NCBI GenBank assembly: GCA_031772625.1
Contig: CM062816.1
Location: 635,250,352-635,314,351, forward strand
Source of the DNA: Pinus tabuliformis
Taxonomy: Eukaryota > Streptophyta > Pinopsida > Pinales > Pinaceae
DNA length: 64,000 bases
Reading direction: 5' to 3'
Shown: positions 40,645-52,629 of the stretch, one piece after another
How positions within the stretch are numbered: position 1 is the stretch's first letter
Layout of the letters: each line of letters begins with the position of its first letter
Position numbers and translations under genes: made by a program
Notes under the pieces: generated by a model
Seen by the model: the letters and a program-made list of their open reading frames with translations, nothing else
The model's database searches: none
Told to the model about the DNA's origin: nothing

Positions 40645-43600
40645 ATGTTTCTTGGAAATTAAAAAATATTTGCTTTTAGTTATAATACATTAAAAAATAT
40701 GGCCCAAAAGTGGCGGGGGAAAAAAACACAATTGGGCGGTATAATGCAAATATAATTAAAGTATAATAAATAAAATAGAAATGCGTCTCTCAGAAGAGTT
40801 ATCATTGTCGTTAATGATATCTCTTCTGTTTGTATTCATTTTCGCTACTATGATGATATGAGTTAGATCAAATATACAGAAATAAGAAAAATAAGATGTT
40901 ATAATTCCATATCACGGAAGTACTTCAGAAGTAAGAACTATATGACAATAATGTATTTTGTCCAAACATGTTTAATATTATCACATTATATAATATTTGA
41001 ACTTTGTACATCATTTCCATAGGACTGTACAATATATTGTATAAACGTTCTTAGTACTCGCATATAGAACAAACAATGCATCGTTTACCTATCAATAATG
41101 CTACATATTTTTCACTTTCACTCTAAATGATAATCCCGCATGGTGTGCAACTACCATAACAATACTGTATGTCCTAGATGAGGATTCTATTTGTAATCAA
41201 CTCCGAAAACTAGTTTGACATGCATTCACGACTTGTATTCTATAAAGATTGCATGATGAACACTTGGTGAATGCTTCTACAGGCAACACAAACAAAATTA
41301 GTGGGTAGCATTGTCATGTTGGCATATAAATGTTGAACATATGTATTAGATACTTAATAGATTTGAACCAGTAGATAGAAAAAATTGTAATAATAATAAA
41401 ATAACTAATAACAAATTAACGAATTTTGACCACAAATGTTTAAGTTTAATGCCTTGCTTTTAAAAATAAACAAAAGAATCAACGCCATATGTTCCTAGAT
41501 GATTAATTTTATTACATGATTTGAAATAAATGATTGATTGATACATATGCTTAATTTCATTAATAATTAAATAAAATGTTAAAGCTATAGTTCCAATAAT
41601 TCCACTTGTGTAGAGCTTTGCTTATGCATAGTTTTATGTGTGTGGAAAGCTCCGCACAAGCAAATTTCACACACTGATTTACATGTAAAACTCAGTATGT
41701 TGTTTAAAAACTTTAAAGACAAGTTGGGAGTGCTCTTACAGTGTGTTATTTCTCTACCCAAATGGTGCTTGAATTGACACATTTGCAAGTCTTTTGCAAA
41801 GCTAGACTAAATGGGGAACGCTGAACAAATTTTCAATTAATAATATTATTTTTTCTTCTGTGGAGAAAATGACGACGTATGTGCAAAAAAACAGGAACGA
41901 AGACCAAACAATGCTTATGTGAATCAATTTCTCAAACTATTTCTCGACCAAGTAGTTTGAGACATATTGCCATTATGTTGTGCTTATATGAAGGTGCAAC
42001 ATGGAAATGCATAATTAGTTTTATTGAATTGTGATTTGTGATCCACACAAAAAAACTTTTTCCACACAATGGACTTCCTGTGCACTTCCACACAAAAAAA
42101 TAAACAAAGAGATCTTCGAAAATATGAAGATAAGCGTTAGTTACAATTAAAATAATACCAATAATATCGTATACGTTAACCGAAGCTATTTACCAATTAA
42201 TAACAACTTCCAATGTCAATACAGAAGTGGCTAGAGCTTTTCGCTGTGCAAAAAGCTTCATGCAAATAGAATCAATTAAATAGTGGTCGTATGCATTATT
42301 TACAACTAAAATATTATCAATCATATAAACATAAACAATGTTATTTCGAACAACAAATATGGACTATGTTTTAACAGTAAAATATTAGCAATAAAAGCCT
42401 TTAGTACAGGGTGCGAACAACCGCACAATGAAAGCTTCCTCCGCACAATGAAATTTCTCCGCGCTTCAGCACATCTGCCTAATTTCTGAAACATAACCAT
42501 AAACAAATCTTTTGTTCAATGAAACACAATTTTGTACAGAATTTTGTTCGCACTGCGCACAACCTTTTTTCAATTGACTACTGAGGCAAAAAGTGTATGG
42601 AATAACCTGCTCTTGTTCTTGTTGGAATTTAACTCGTGTGTATTTCTTCCATCTGAAAGAGAGTAATCGGAAGTGCATGCAGTGTTATGCTTCTTTTCCA
42701 ACCATTGTTTCCCATGGACACCATAACATTGTATTTATTTGAGAATAATCATTAGTGAAAGATATGTTTGCGGAATTATAAACAATATTATGATGGGGAT
42801 TTTAAATGATTGGAATTGGAACATGGCCCCATGGAGAACGTTTCCATGTGGCTATGATATGCAAAGAAACATCATTGAAGAGAATTGACTCGTACTTGAA
42901 GAAAATGCACGAGACACTGCGACCGTAAGCATTACTCCTATGCATGTCGAATTTCAATAGATCCAGAGAGCCATAGCTTGTGGCTAGAGAATCTCTGTAA
43001 GATAAAGGGGAAAATGAGTACTGACTCCTGTGTTCTTCTTTATCATGATCACCTTTAGGTTTTTTTTACTTTATTCATTAATTTTGGTTGTGTGTTTTCA
43101 CGATGTTTTGTGTGTAGTGAGAGCGCAAACGAAAATCCGCACTACCACACTTGTTTCCAAAGAAAAAAAAACTACGATGCAAAGTCTTTAGTGTGGAAGC
43201 ATACGAGTAATGCAGAGAAGAGAAATGCAAAGGATGCCTCATTGTGTGGAGAAGTGTAGATGCTCCGCACTTCCACACTATTTTTATGAATTATTAATAA
43301 TTTAGTAATGCACAACTTTACTTTTATTTGTTTTTAACGAGGTTTTATCTTTTAGCAATAAATAACTTCATTTATTTTATTTCAATCTATTGGTTTTTTT
43401 TTTTTTTTTAAGAAAATAATAACCATATTAGTTAAAATAGATAATAATTATGAACGAGAGGCAAACCGATTAGCGATTAATAACGAATAACGAATGAACG
43501 ACAAAATGACTAGTTATGCAGAGGAAGTTGTGTGGAAGTGGAAGAAGATGTGTGAAGATGGCTTTTGTTGTGTGTGTGTGTGGATGTGGAAATAACGACA

Positions 43601-46300
43601 TATTTTAAGTGCAGAAAGAATATTCAAATAAGGATGAAATGTGAACTCCATGATAACGATGAAATGCGGATCCCACGCTGCTTTGATCAATTAATTAATG
43701 GTAGAGGGAGGGATTATGCCGCATCACAACTATTGCAGAGGGAATTTCAAATTGATATGATAATGTTTCATTGTTCAGAGCTCTCATCGTGTGGAGTGTG
43801 GGTTACGTGCAAGAGAACAGTGCTGCACATGGAGCTTCATTTTCACATACAAAATTAATTTTATACTACGTTTTCAATTAATACTTTTGCAGATTTTGCT
43901 AATAAGGCCAGTAGTTAACATGTCTATAATTTCTTGCTTTTTTTCCTTCAATTAGTGCTAACTTGTGTAGAAATATAGGCCGCCCACATGCATACAACAA
44001 AGCACACTCCATAGAATCTATTGATAATAAAGTAAGCATTGTACTTGCACCAAAGTGCTAACCAAGATTTTAAGTTTCATTTTGTAGACATCTATTCTCC
44101 GCACAATCTACCAATATCAACTGAAAATTCACCAAGCCCAATGGAGTTGAAAATGCATTATAATTAAAACATGTCTACGCACTTGCGTCATTCCATAGAA
44201 ATTGCACAAATCCTTTATTTCACACATGCATTTTTTCTCTGCATATCCTCTGCACACGCACAACTACCTCCACATAGTCACTTCTGTAATCAATAACGCC
44301 CTTTGATCAGTAATTGACATTCAAAACTAGTTATTAATCGATGTGGGTTTCATATATCATGGGGAGGAAGCAATCGTTGGAAAATACACTCCTAAATAAG
44401 AATTTAAAAAGATATTTGTACATTTATTATTCCAATAAACTTTTCCCAATGCTTTGGGCAGGGTGAATCTATGCACACATGCATTTGTTCTGTTCACACG
44501 CTTCTTTCGAACAAGCAATTCCGCACAATCACATCTGCAAATCTACTTCTGTACTTGAAAAATACATTGCTAAATAATGATTAAAAAAATATTTGTATAT
44601 TTATTATTTTAATAAACCTTCAGTAGAGTTGTTCTTGAGTGGAACTTTCACTCTGCAGGTAACTCCACACACTGCTTGTTCACACAAGAAATTCTCTGTA
44701 AACTGCTTATTCCTCTTGAGAAAACTTGATAATTACAATAAAGGTACTTAACTTTTGTTTTTTAATTCTGAATTGAGCAATTTCATTCACACTGTCAACA
44801 AGGTTTCATTGGGAACCCAATTCAATATATACAAAGAAATGATTCTCGCTTCATAGTTTTCTCTGACTTGGCATTATTTCAAAGCATTGAAATATTAAAT
44901 CTAAAATCATGATTTTCAAAGCATTGAAATATTAACTTTAACATATATTTTCAAAATTAAAACAAATGGAAAGATTTAAAGATTTCATTATGATTTTGAA
45001 AGCATTAAAATATTAATATTAACGTGGAAACTATTATTAATTGACTTAATCGACATAACGAGAAGGTCCATTCAAATTTGAAACCACAACATGTCTAATG
45101 TTGATGCTTATTAATATTCTAATGTTAATATGGTTCTAGTGAGGAATGTGGAAGTAGAGTCCAAAGTTTTATTGTACGAAGCATTATTGTGCCTTTTCTT
45201 ACCTCCACATATAGCTTTTATGTGAAAATGAAAAGTCTTAAATTATGCAATGGGATAACCCTTAAGCATAAGCACAAATTTCAGTGAACACTTCTTGCAG
45301 ACCAAGTACAGTTTCCGCGCTCTAGAAAAATCAACTTCTTCTACACTAAAAACTTTGCTAATCAATTGATTAAAGGTTGCGCTCTTCGCATAATGAAATC
45401 TTTGTTTATGGTTATCTTTGTGTAAATAGGCATATCTACATAACTGCAGACCATTGTGTGGATGAAGCTTTTAAGCTTTTATCATGTTGACCTCCCAACT
45501 CTGCACAATGAAATCTTCCTACACAAGGAAAGTTGTTCGCAAAAAGCTCCACCACTAATTAAGTCGTTAAAGGTTATGTAGTGCAACAAAAAACCAATCG
45601 AAATTGACATCACATAAAATTGATATATCACTTTCATTTTGAAATACCACAAAAACTTTCATTATGTACGATAAATAGATACAAAAAAATGTAATAAAAT
45701 CCCTTTCCGGAGTACCCTACTCCGGAAAAATTTAAAAATATGACAACAATGAACATTATTCATGTTTCATAGAAAACATAACTATTTTCATGTTTCATGT
45801 TATTGACATATATGTATTAATGACATAATACAGGTGCTCAAAGCATAAGTCTGTAACATTAAGCAATACAATCACAGTAACAAGAACAATATCGAGAGAC
45901 AAATTTCGATCATCATAAATATGATTGAAATAAATAAACATAATAAATGCATACAAGATCAAATGGAAAGCGTTAAGAACTCTGATTCTTAAGGGGAATC
46001 TCTTGTATAAGTAATGAAAATTCTCAATGGCTCAGTCCATTTTCTCATTCAATATGCTATTATGGCATCTTCTCTTTAACTCCCGCTCTAGCATCCAAGA
46101 AAAGTAAATGCGTGAATCGTAATATGGAAAGACAAAACTAAAAAAGAAAACAAGGAACTATATTTACCAGTTAGACTATGTGACATTAATAAAATTAACA
46201 AATCACAATGATTGAATACTAGTAAACAGAAAACAAATATGCAAATATTTAAGGAAAATTACAATTTTTCTAAACATATATAATAATTATTTCACTATCA
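40645..46300. other. AT-rich intergenic stretch with scattered CCGCAC / CACAC words
   Basis: No domain-bearing frame, LTR pair or RNA gene was recognised over 5.6 kb. The stretch repeats short words such as TTCCACAC, CTCCGCAC and CGCACAATGAAA (for example near 41640, 42060, 42420-42470, 43255, 44100, 44520, 45490) without a fixed period. A perfect 11-bp hairpin is at 45704-45728 and a T run at 43394-43409. Probably old, unidentified repeat plus intergenic DNA. Confidence 0.4.
45704..45728. repeat. Perfect hairpin, 11-bp stem and CCC loop
   Basis: TTTCCGGAGTA (45704-45714), loop CCC, TACTCCGGAAA (45718-45728), in an otherwise AT-rich setting. Role unknown. Confidence 0.85.
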
Positions 46301-46324
46301 ACTATCTTCTTGATGCATCGCCTG

Positions 46325-46439
46325 TTAAACCAATGCCTTCAACTTAGCTTGAATGAATTCTTTCATTAGTCCCATTGTAATATCTAGCCTCGCATGTTGA
46401 TTGAGTAACTTATTTTCGATCTCTATCACCTCTTCTTGT
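46325..46439 (-). pseudogene. H2 C-terminal part (left of element F)
   Basis: Minus-strand coiled-coil-like sequence EIENKLLNQHARLDITMGLM and KEFIQAKLKALV followed by a stop. It continues family H coding on the far side of element F (52630). Its helical character matches the coiled-coil end of H1. Confidence 0.45.
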
Positions 46440-47464
46440 GGATCTGAAAATTGCGGAAGAAGATTGTTCCCTAACAATTGACAAGATTGAAAGTGGGTCT
46501 TTTAGAACACCATGTTAATTTGGAGTTCCTTCAAGCACGAATTAATTCACATGTGCAAATTAACCATTAAGAACCTAACACAAATAATCATGCAATCATC
46601 AGGAACAACAACATGAAGTTTGGTGATGGAGTTCACCCCTCCTGGGCTACGTTTCCAGGCCCTGCTCAAAGGGCTAGGCCGCTCATATTTTAGTATTTGA
46701 AAAGAGGTACATCAATTTGTTGTTTACAATTACGACTATTTCCCCTGCAAGGAAATGTTCTCCTACAAATAAATGTCACAATATACTTGACAATCTGTAA
46801 TCAACATGTTGTCTATAACAAAACAAAGAGTCTCCCGCAAGAACTCTAAACCTCAACTGAAATTGAGCAATCATGCATCAAAAATACATCATTTGATTAC
46901 CTGTCTCAACTTAACTTGGAGAGACAACGGTTCATGTACTGATTTCTTAAGAATTAGCTACTGCAACTAACGAACAGGATCTGTGGATGAGTTCAGAGTG
47001 CACCAAAACCCCTGTTTCGGTTCTTCAAGCACCCAATTTGGACTCCGAATGACTTCAAAATGCCATTTACAAAATGAGCTTATAACAAGGATCACATCAA
47101 CAACTTCGAGTTGCACAATTCCTTGTTATGATGGTGCAATATACTAGCTAACAAAGCTAGACTTCAACACCATGATGGGCTTCACTTGCCTCTGACTTCG
47201 AATGGCTTGTTCCCTCCTTTGGTGCATTGACAACCTTTTATAAGGTTGTTGGAACTCTAATTTTAGAGTTTGTTGCATCTATATTGCAATTCGAATTAAA
47301 TCGAATGCATAAAACTCTAACTTTAGACTTTGGATTTAATACCAAAGTAAACATAGCAATTGGTTTTAACAAATATGAAGTTGGTGCATTATGGTTTGCC
47401 AACATTACAACATAGTTTTAAATATGGCGCATATATAACATTTGATATTAATGTGATAGTATGG

Positions 47465-47498
<34 letters not shown>

Positions 47499-47976
47499 TA
47501 TATTGTAACCAAACGTAACGGTAACCACATTGAAACACATAACATTCCCATCATAACTGTCAACATACTGATCCACGCCCTTGGGTGCCACATTCCGTGC
47601 CACATCAACAACTCCGTGCCATTGCTCCGTTTTAATGGGATAATCTTGACTCTCTGGTAGTGACCTGCTCCCTCAGTGGTTACTCCCGTGCTAATGTATC
47701 CTTGTGCTGACATGTTGACCCATGGAAAACACCTCTACACACTCCAAAAGTTCGGTGGCATATCCCCTTGGCAGCATTGACCGTGTCATGTGACGAACTT
47801 GCTCCGACGGTTATACTCTCTGGTGGTTAAATCGACTGTCAACCCCCGTGGCACAGTGCATATAGTATTAATGTGACAATTGACATATATATTTATGGCG
47901 TATATCTCAACCATAGTCGGTGGTGGTATTATATTAAACCTCGTTGGCACATCTGTTGCCACATACCTCACTTCGC

Positions 47977-48097
47977 GCCACTAGAATTCCAACTCCCGTG
48001 CCACATGGTAACACTCCATGTCGCTGGACCGCCAACTCCCACGCCACATGGTAACACTCTGTGCCACTGGACTGCCAACTCCCATGCCACATGGTAT
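47977..48097. repeat. 43-bp tandem units in element F 3' LTR
   Basis: Three units of GCCACTGGACTGCCAACTCC plus CATGCCACATGGTAACACTC. The other LTR has three units plus a partial fourth at 51698-51838. Confidence 0.85.
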
Positions 48098-48348
48098 GGT
48101 TTTAATGCCATCTCTGTTATATATATATATGCAACAATAACCATAGGTTTTGGTTGCCACATATCATTTTACTTTGCCATTTTAGATTGTTTGATAATGC
48201 TAATTAACCTTTGTTGTTGCATCGACTAACTATGGTCTTTGGGTTGACGGGGCTGCTTGATGTGGTGGGCTCCGCCAACCTACCCCCACTTGCCATTTAT
48301 CACAACAATATATACACCATGTGCCCATAGTTTTAACAAGAACCATCG

Positions 48349-48406
48349 GTGGTGTAGTGGTTAAGGTTATTGTTGCTTGGTGCTAGGTAATGAGGTTGAA
48401 TCTCTC
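48349..48406 (+). other. tRNA-like (pol III A and B box) segment in element F 3' LTR
   Basis: GGTGGTGTAGTGGTTAAGG resembles an A box (TRGCnnAGTGG). About 40 bp on, GAGGTTGAATCTC resembles a B box (GGTTCGAnnCC). The spacing is tRNA- or SINE-like. The other LTR has GTCGAACCTCC as B box (52083-52140), closer to consensus. A cloverleaf was not fully verified, so this is not called a tRNA gene; a captured SINE head is likely. Confidence 0.55.
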
Positions 48407-48862
48407 AGAGGCCCTGTACTCATAACAAATTTTTAGCATACCAAGAGGAGGCTACGTGGCATCCAATCCTTGGCCCATGTGGCACTCCATTATTGGTTAA
48501 ATTAAATTAAACCAACCAATCATAAACATCAAAATTTGACAAACCAGAAGGAGCCACTTGGCGGAATCCAAGCGTGCCAAGTGTCATATTGGAACCATGA
48601 GCTTTGACCACCACCTTCGTTGACTTTGACTTTTTACTTATTTGGAGGAAAACTTCAAAACACCTTTTCTTCCTCATACGGAGGCCATTTTCAAAACTGG
48701 ATATACCACCGAATCAGTGTGAAGAGCTCTCTGACTTGGCGGTGATTCTGCGATTATTTGAGACTACAAAATTCTGAGCATGTCGAGAACTACGACCATC
48801 CAGGTCTTCAAACATTACATAACAAACTTCGACTAGACTCAAACAAGATCCATCCTGGATCA

Positions 48863-48872
48863 TACCTCCCAA
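48863..48872 (-). other. Element F polypurine tract
   Basis: Minus strand TTGGGAGGTA directly before the LTR start TGATCCAGG. Confidence 0.65.
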
Positions 48873-49099
48873 CAAAAATGACTTTTGGACCTCCAAAAGT
48901 TTATTACAACCATGAATTTATTACATTCAAGCATCAATATAAAAACCCTCTGGACCCTATTACAGACTCAACTTGGCCTACTAATGCAATGACAATTCAT
49001 AAACACAAAATTACACATATAGCATGAAATCTACCCAGTTCCAAGTAGGAGACTTCTCTGGAGACCTATATTAGTCTTCTCTAGTTTTCTTTTCTTCCT

Positions 49100-50160
49100 C
49101 TTCCTTTCCTTGTGCTGGTGTCGACTCACATGGCAACATCAGACATGTGCTCTTTGGATGTCCTCTCATCTTGCATTATGGACAAACTCTTTCTCCCGAG
49201 TTTGTATTGGTTGTCTTTTTGCTGGATATTTCCGAGCTCTGTTTTGACGATGCCAAGCTTTTACCTGATTATATCAAAGTCTTTCCTAGAATTTTCTTTA
49301 CCTACAGGGTTGCGTCATCCTTCCACGGACGACTCTTTGTAGCATGCACCTTCTTGTTGTAAACCTTTTGCTTCCAACATTCCTCTACACAGTGTGTGTT
49401 AATCCCACATAAATTACATGGGTATATCCTTCTAATGAATTTCAACATAAAATTTTGATTGTAAGACTCACCTTCCAAGTCACTGGTGGAATGATTCGTC
49501 TGCTTACCTTTCCCATCCTGAATCTTCTTTTGCATTAGCTCAGGATGTAAGGACCAACATTGGTCTATGATGTGACCTCTCTTCCCACAGTAGTCACAAG
49601 TTGATTGGTCATATCCCAATCCTTTGTATTTAGGCCTTTCTTGCACTGAGATTGGCTGGAGTCTTCCTTGTCCATGCTTGTCGAGGCCTTGTCATTGCTG
49701 ATATCCCATCTTGTTCATCAACATCATATCCATTCCTTTGGTATGCTTCTCGAATGCTCCAATCTCAGGATCACTAGAAGACTCCGTTTCTAAAACAATT
49801 TTATGAAATGATGGTACATAAGGAAATTCCTCAAAAGGTTAGGAAAAAGTACTAATGGCTTCTTCCACTGATTTCTCTTTTGGAGTGGTAGATAGAGAAG
49901 AAAGTTCTTCATCTTTTTGATGAAGTGGAGTTACTTCATTTTATCCTACAGTGAATGGACTTCGAATTGAAGGACTGCTCCTTTTTCGATTCTTCTGCAA
50001 GACCTTGATCTTCGCTTGTAGTCTTTGTTTGTCTTCTTGCAAAGCTTGCACCATGCGTCGGTATGCAACGTTCTCCTGTTGATATTGTTGGTTGAACTCT
50101 TCTAATTCTTGCAATCAAATCTACCTCGTGCTTTTACCCATTTCTTGCACTTTGGTAAGA
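49100..50160 (-). pseudogene. Element F gag-like region: coiled coil and two zinc knuckles
   Basis: Minus strand from the primer site: a coiled coil LEEFNQQYQQENVAYRRMVQ continuing with ALQEDKQRLQAKIKVLQKNR (about 50105-49985), an acidic linker, then CDYCGKRGHIIDQCW (about 49595-49550) and CNLCGINTHCVEECW (about 49415-49370), two CCHC-type knuckles. This resembles the tail of plant Ty1/copia-like gag. No capsid, protease, integrase or RT is visible in the 1.3-kb interior. Confidence 0.7.
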
Positions 50161-50161
50161 A

Positions 50162-50176
50162 CCTGCTTTGATACCA
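50162..50176 (-). other. Element F primer-binding site
   Basis: Minus strand TGGTATCAAAGCAGG, four bases from the LTR edge at 50181. Confidence 0.8.
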
Positions 50177-50180
50177 AAAA

Positions 50181-52629
50181 TGATCTAAAAATTACAGAAG
50201 AAGATCGTTCTCTAACACTTGACAAGATTGAAAATGGGCCTTTTAGAACATCATGTTAATTTGGAGTTCCTTCAAGCATGATTTAATTCACATGTGAATA
50301 TTAACCATTAAGAACCTAACACAAATAATCATGCAATGATCAGGAACAACGACATGGAGTTTGGTGACGGAGTTCACCCCTCATGGGCTATGTCTCCGAG
50401 CCCTGCTCAAAAGGTTAGGCCACTCATATTTCAGTATTTGAAAAGAGGTACATCAATTTTCTCTTTACAATTGCGGTTATTTCCCCTGCAAGGAAATGTT
50501 CTCATATAGCTAACTCTCATAATGTACTTGACAATCTGCAATCAACGTGTCATCTACAACAAAACAAAGAGTCTCCTGCAAGAACTCTAAACCTCAATTG
50601 AAATTGAGCAATCATGCATCAACAATACGTCATTAGATTACCTGTCTCAACTTGACTTGGAGAGACAACGGTTCATGTACTGATTTTTGAAGAATTAGCT
50701 ACTGCAACTAACAAACAGGCTCTATGTATAAGTTCGGGGTGCACCAAAACCCCTATTTCGGTTCTTCAAGCGCCCAATTTGGACTCAGAATGACTCCAAA
50801 ATACCATTTACAAAATGAGCTTATAACAAAGCTCACATCAACTTTGAGCTGCACAATTCCTTTCTCGTTCCGATGGTGCAATATACTAGCTAACAATGCT
50901 AGACTTCAACGCCACTCTAGGCTTCACTTGCCTCTGACTTCGAATGGCTTGTTCCCTCCTTTGGTGTATTGACAACCTTTTATAAGGTTTTTGGAACTAT
51001 AATTTTAGAGTTTGTCGCAACTATATTGCAATTCAAATTAAATCGAATGCATAAAACTTTAACTTTAGACTTCGGATTTAATACCAGGCAAACATAGCAA
51101 TTGGTTTTAACAAATATGAAGTTGGCCATTATGGTTTGCCAACATTACAACATAGTTTTAAATATAGTGCATATATAACATTTGGTTTTAATGTTATATA
51201 TATATATATATATGTCATATATTGTAACCAAATGCAGCAGTGGAACCACGTTGAAACACATAACATGCCCAATCATAACTTTCAACATACCGCTTCGCAC
51301 CATTGGGTGCCACCTCCCGTGCCACATTAACAACTTCGCGCCATTGCTCCGTTTTCATGGGATAAGTCTGACTCCCTAGTGGTGACCTGCTTCCCCACTG
51401 TTACTCCTATGCTAACGTATCCTTGTGTTGACATGTGGACCTGTGGCAGACACCTCTACACAGTCCAGTGGTTCGGTGGCATATTTCCGTGGCAACATTG
51501 ACCGTTTCATGTGATGGACCTGCTCCGACGATTATTTTCTCTGGCGGTTAAATCGAATATCGACCACCATGGCACAGTGCATATAGTATTAATGCGATGG
51601 TTGGCATATATATTTATGGCGTATATATCAACCATAGTTGACAGTGGTATTATATTAAAATCCGTTGCCACATTTGTTGCCACGTACCTCACTCCATGCC
51701 GCTGGATTGCCAACTCCCGTGCCGCATGGTAACACTCTGCGCCACTGGACTGCCAATTCCCATGCCACATGGTAACAATCTGCGTCACTAGATTGCCAAC
51801 TCCCGTGCCACATGGTAACACTCCGCACCATGGTTTTAATGCCATCTCCATTATATATGTATATGCGATGATAACCATAGGTTTTGGTTGCCACATATCA
51901 TTTCGCTCGACCATTTTAGATTGTTTGATAGTGCCAATTAACCTTTGCTAGTTTGTTGACTAACCATGGTCTTTGGGTTGGTAGGGCCGCCGAATGTGGC
52001 GGGCTCCGCCACCCTACCCCCACTTGCCATTTATCACAACAATATATAAATCATGTGTTCATAGTTTTAATAAGAACGATTAGTGGTGTAGTGGTTAAGA
52101 GTTTTGTTGCTTGGTGCTAGGTCATGAGGTCGAACCTCCCAGAGGCCCTGTAATCATAAATTTTTTTTAGCATGCCAAGAGGAGGCCATGTGGCAACCAA
52201 TCATTGGCCCACATGGCGCTCCATTATTGGTTAAATTAAATTAAACCAACTAATCATATACATCAAAATTCAACAAACTAGAAGGAGCCACTTGGTGGAA
52301 TCCGAATGCGCCAGGTGTCATATTGGAACCATGAGTTTTGACCAACGGAACTAGGATCTTTGACGACCACCTCCGTTGACTTTGAATTTTTACCAGTTTT
52401 GAGGAAAACTTTAAAGCTCCTTTTCTTCCTCATACGTAGGCCATTTTCGAAACCGGATATACCAATGGAATCAACACGACGAGCTCTTCGACTTGGCATT
52501 GATTATGTGATCATCTGAGACTATAGAATTATGAGCATGTCGAGAACTGTTGCTATGTATGACCATCTAGGTCTTCAAACATTACATAGCAAACTTCAAC
52601 TGGACTCAAACAAGATCCATCCTGGATCA
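50181..52629 (-). repeat. Element F 5' LTR
   Basis: 2,449 bp, TGATCTAAAA...CCTGGATCA. Same internal landmarks as the 3' LTR: TA repeat near 51195, 43-bp units at 51698-51838, tRNA-like boxes at 52083-52140. Confidence 0.9.
52083..52140 (+). other. tRNA-like (pol III A and B box) segment in element F 5' LTR
   Basis: GTGGTGTAGTGGTTAAGA (A-box-like) and AGGTCGAACCTCC (B-box-like, near the GGTTCGAnnCC consensus), about 40 bp apart; the counterpart of 48349-48406. Confidence 0.55.

Larger units (their letters stand above)
46440..48862 (-). repeat. Element F 3' LTR
   Basis: Contains a TA repeat (about 47469-47494), three 43-bp tandem units (47977-48097) and a tRNA-like segment (48349-48406). Matches 50181-52629. 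Confidence 0.9.
46440..52629 (-). mobile_element. Element F: gag-only LTR element with 2.4-kb LTRs, inserted in H2
   Basis: Minus strand. LTRs 46440-48862 (2,423 bp) and 50181-52629 (2,449 bp), TGATC...GGATCA ends, Met-type primer site 50162-50176, polypurine tract 48863-48872. Flanking pentamers are CTTGT (46435-46439) and ATTGT (52630-52634), a probable target duplication with one change. The internal part is only 1.3 kb and holds gag-type remnants (coiled coil, two zinc knuckles), no pol. LTRs are roughly 10% diverged in the part compared by eye, so old. About four breaks in gag. Confidence 0.85.

Noticed and set aside
43565-43858. 97-codon plus-strand frame in the AT-rich intergenic region
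   Set aside because: No recognisable domain, unusual Cys/Val start from a GTGTGT repeat, no promoter context; length is within chance.
48349-48406. True tRNA gene in the element F LTR
   Set aside because: A- and B-like boxes are present but I could not confirm acceptor and anticodon stems; kept as tRNA-like.
10636-52629. Shared TGATCCA...GGATCA ends of the element B/G and element F LTRs as evidence of common family
   Set aside because: Similarity stops after the terminal ~15 bp; interiors and coding plans differ, so chance or shared integrase preference is more likely.
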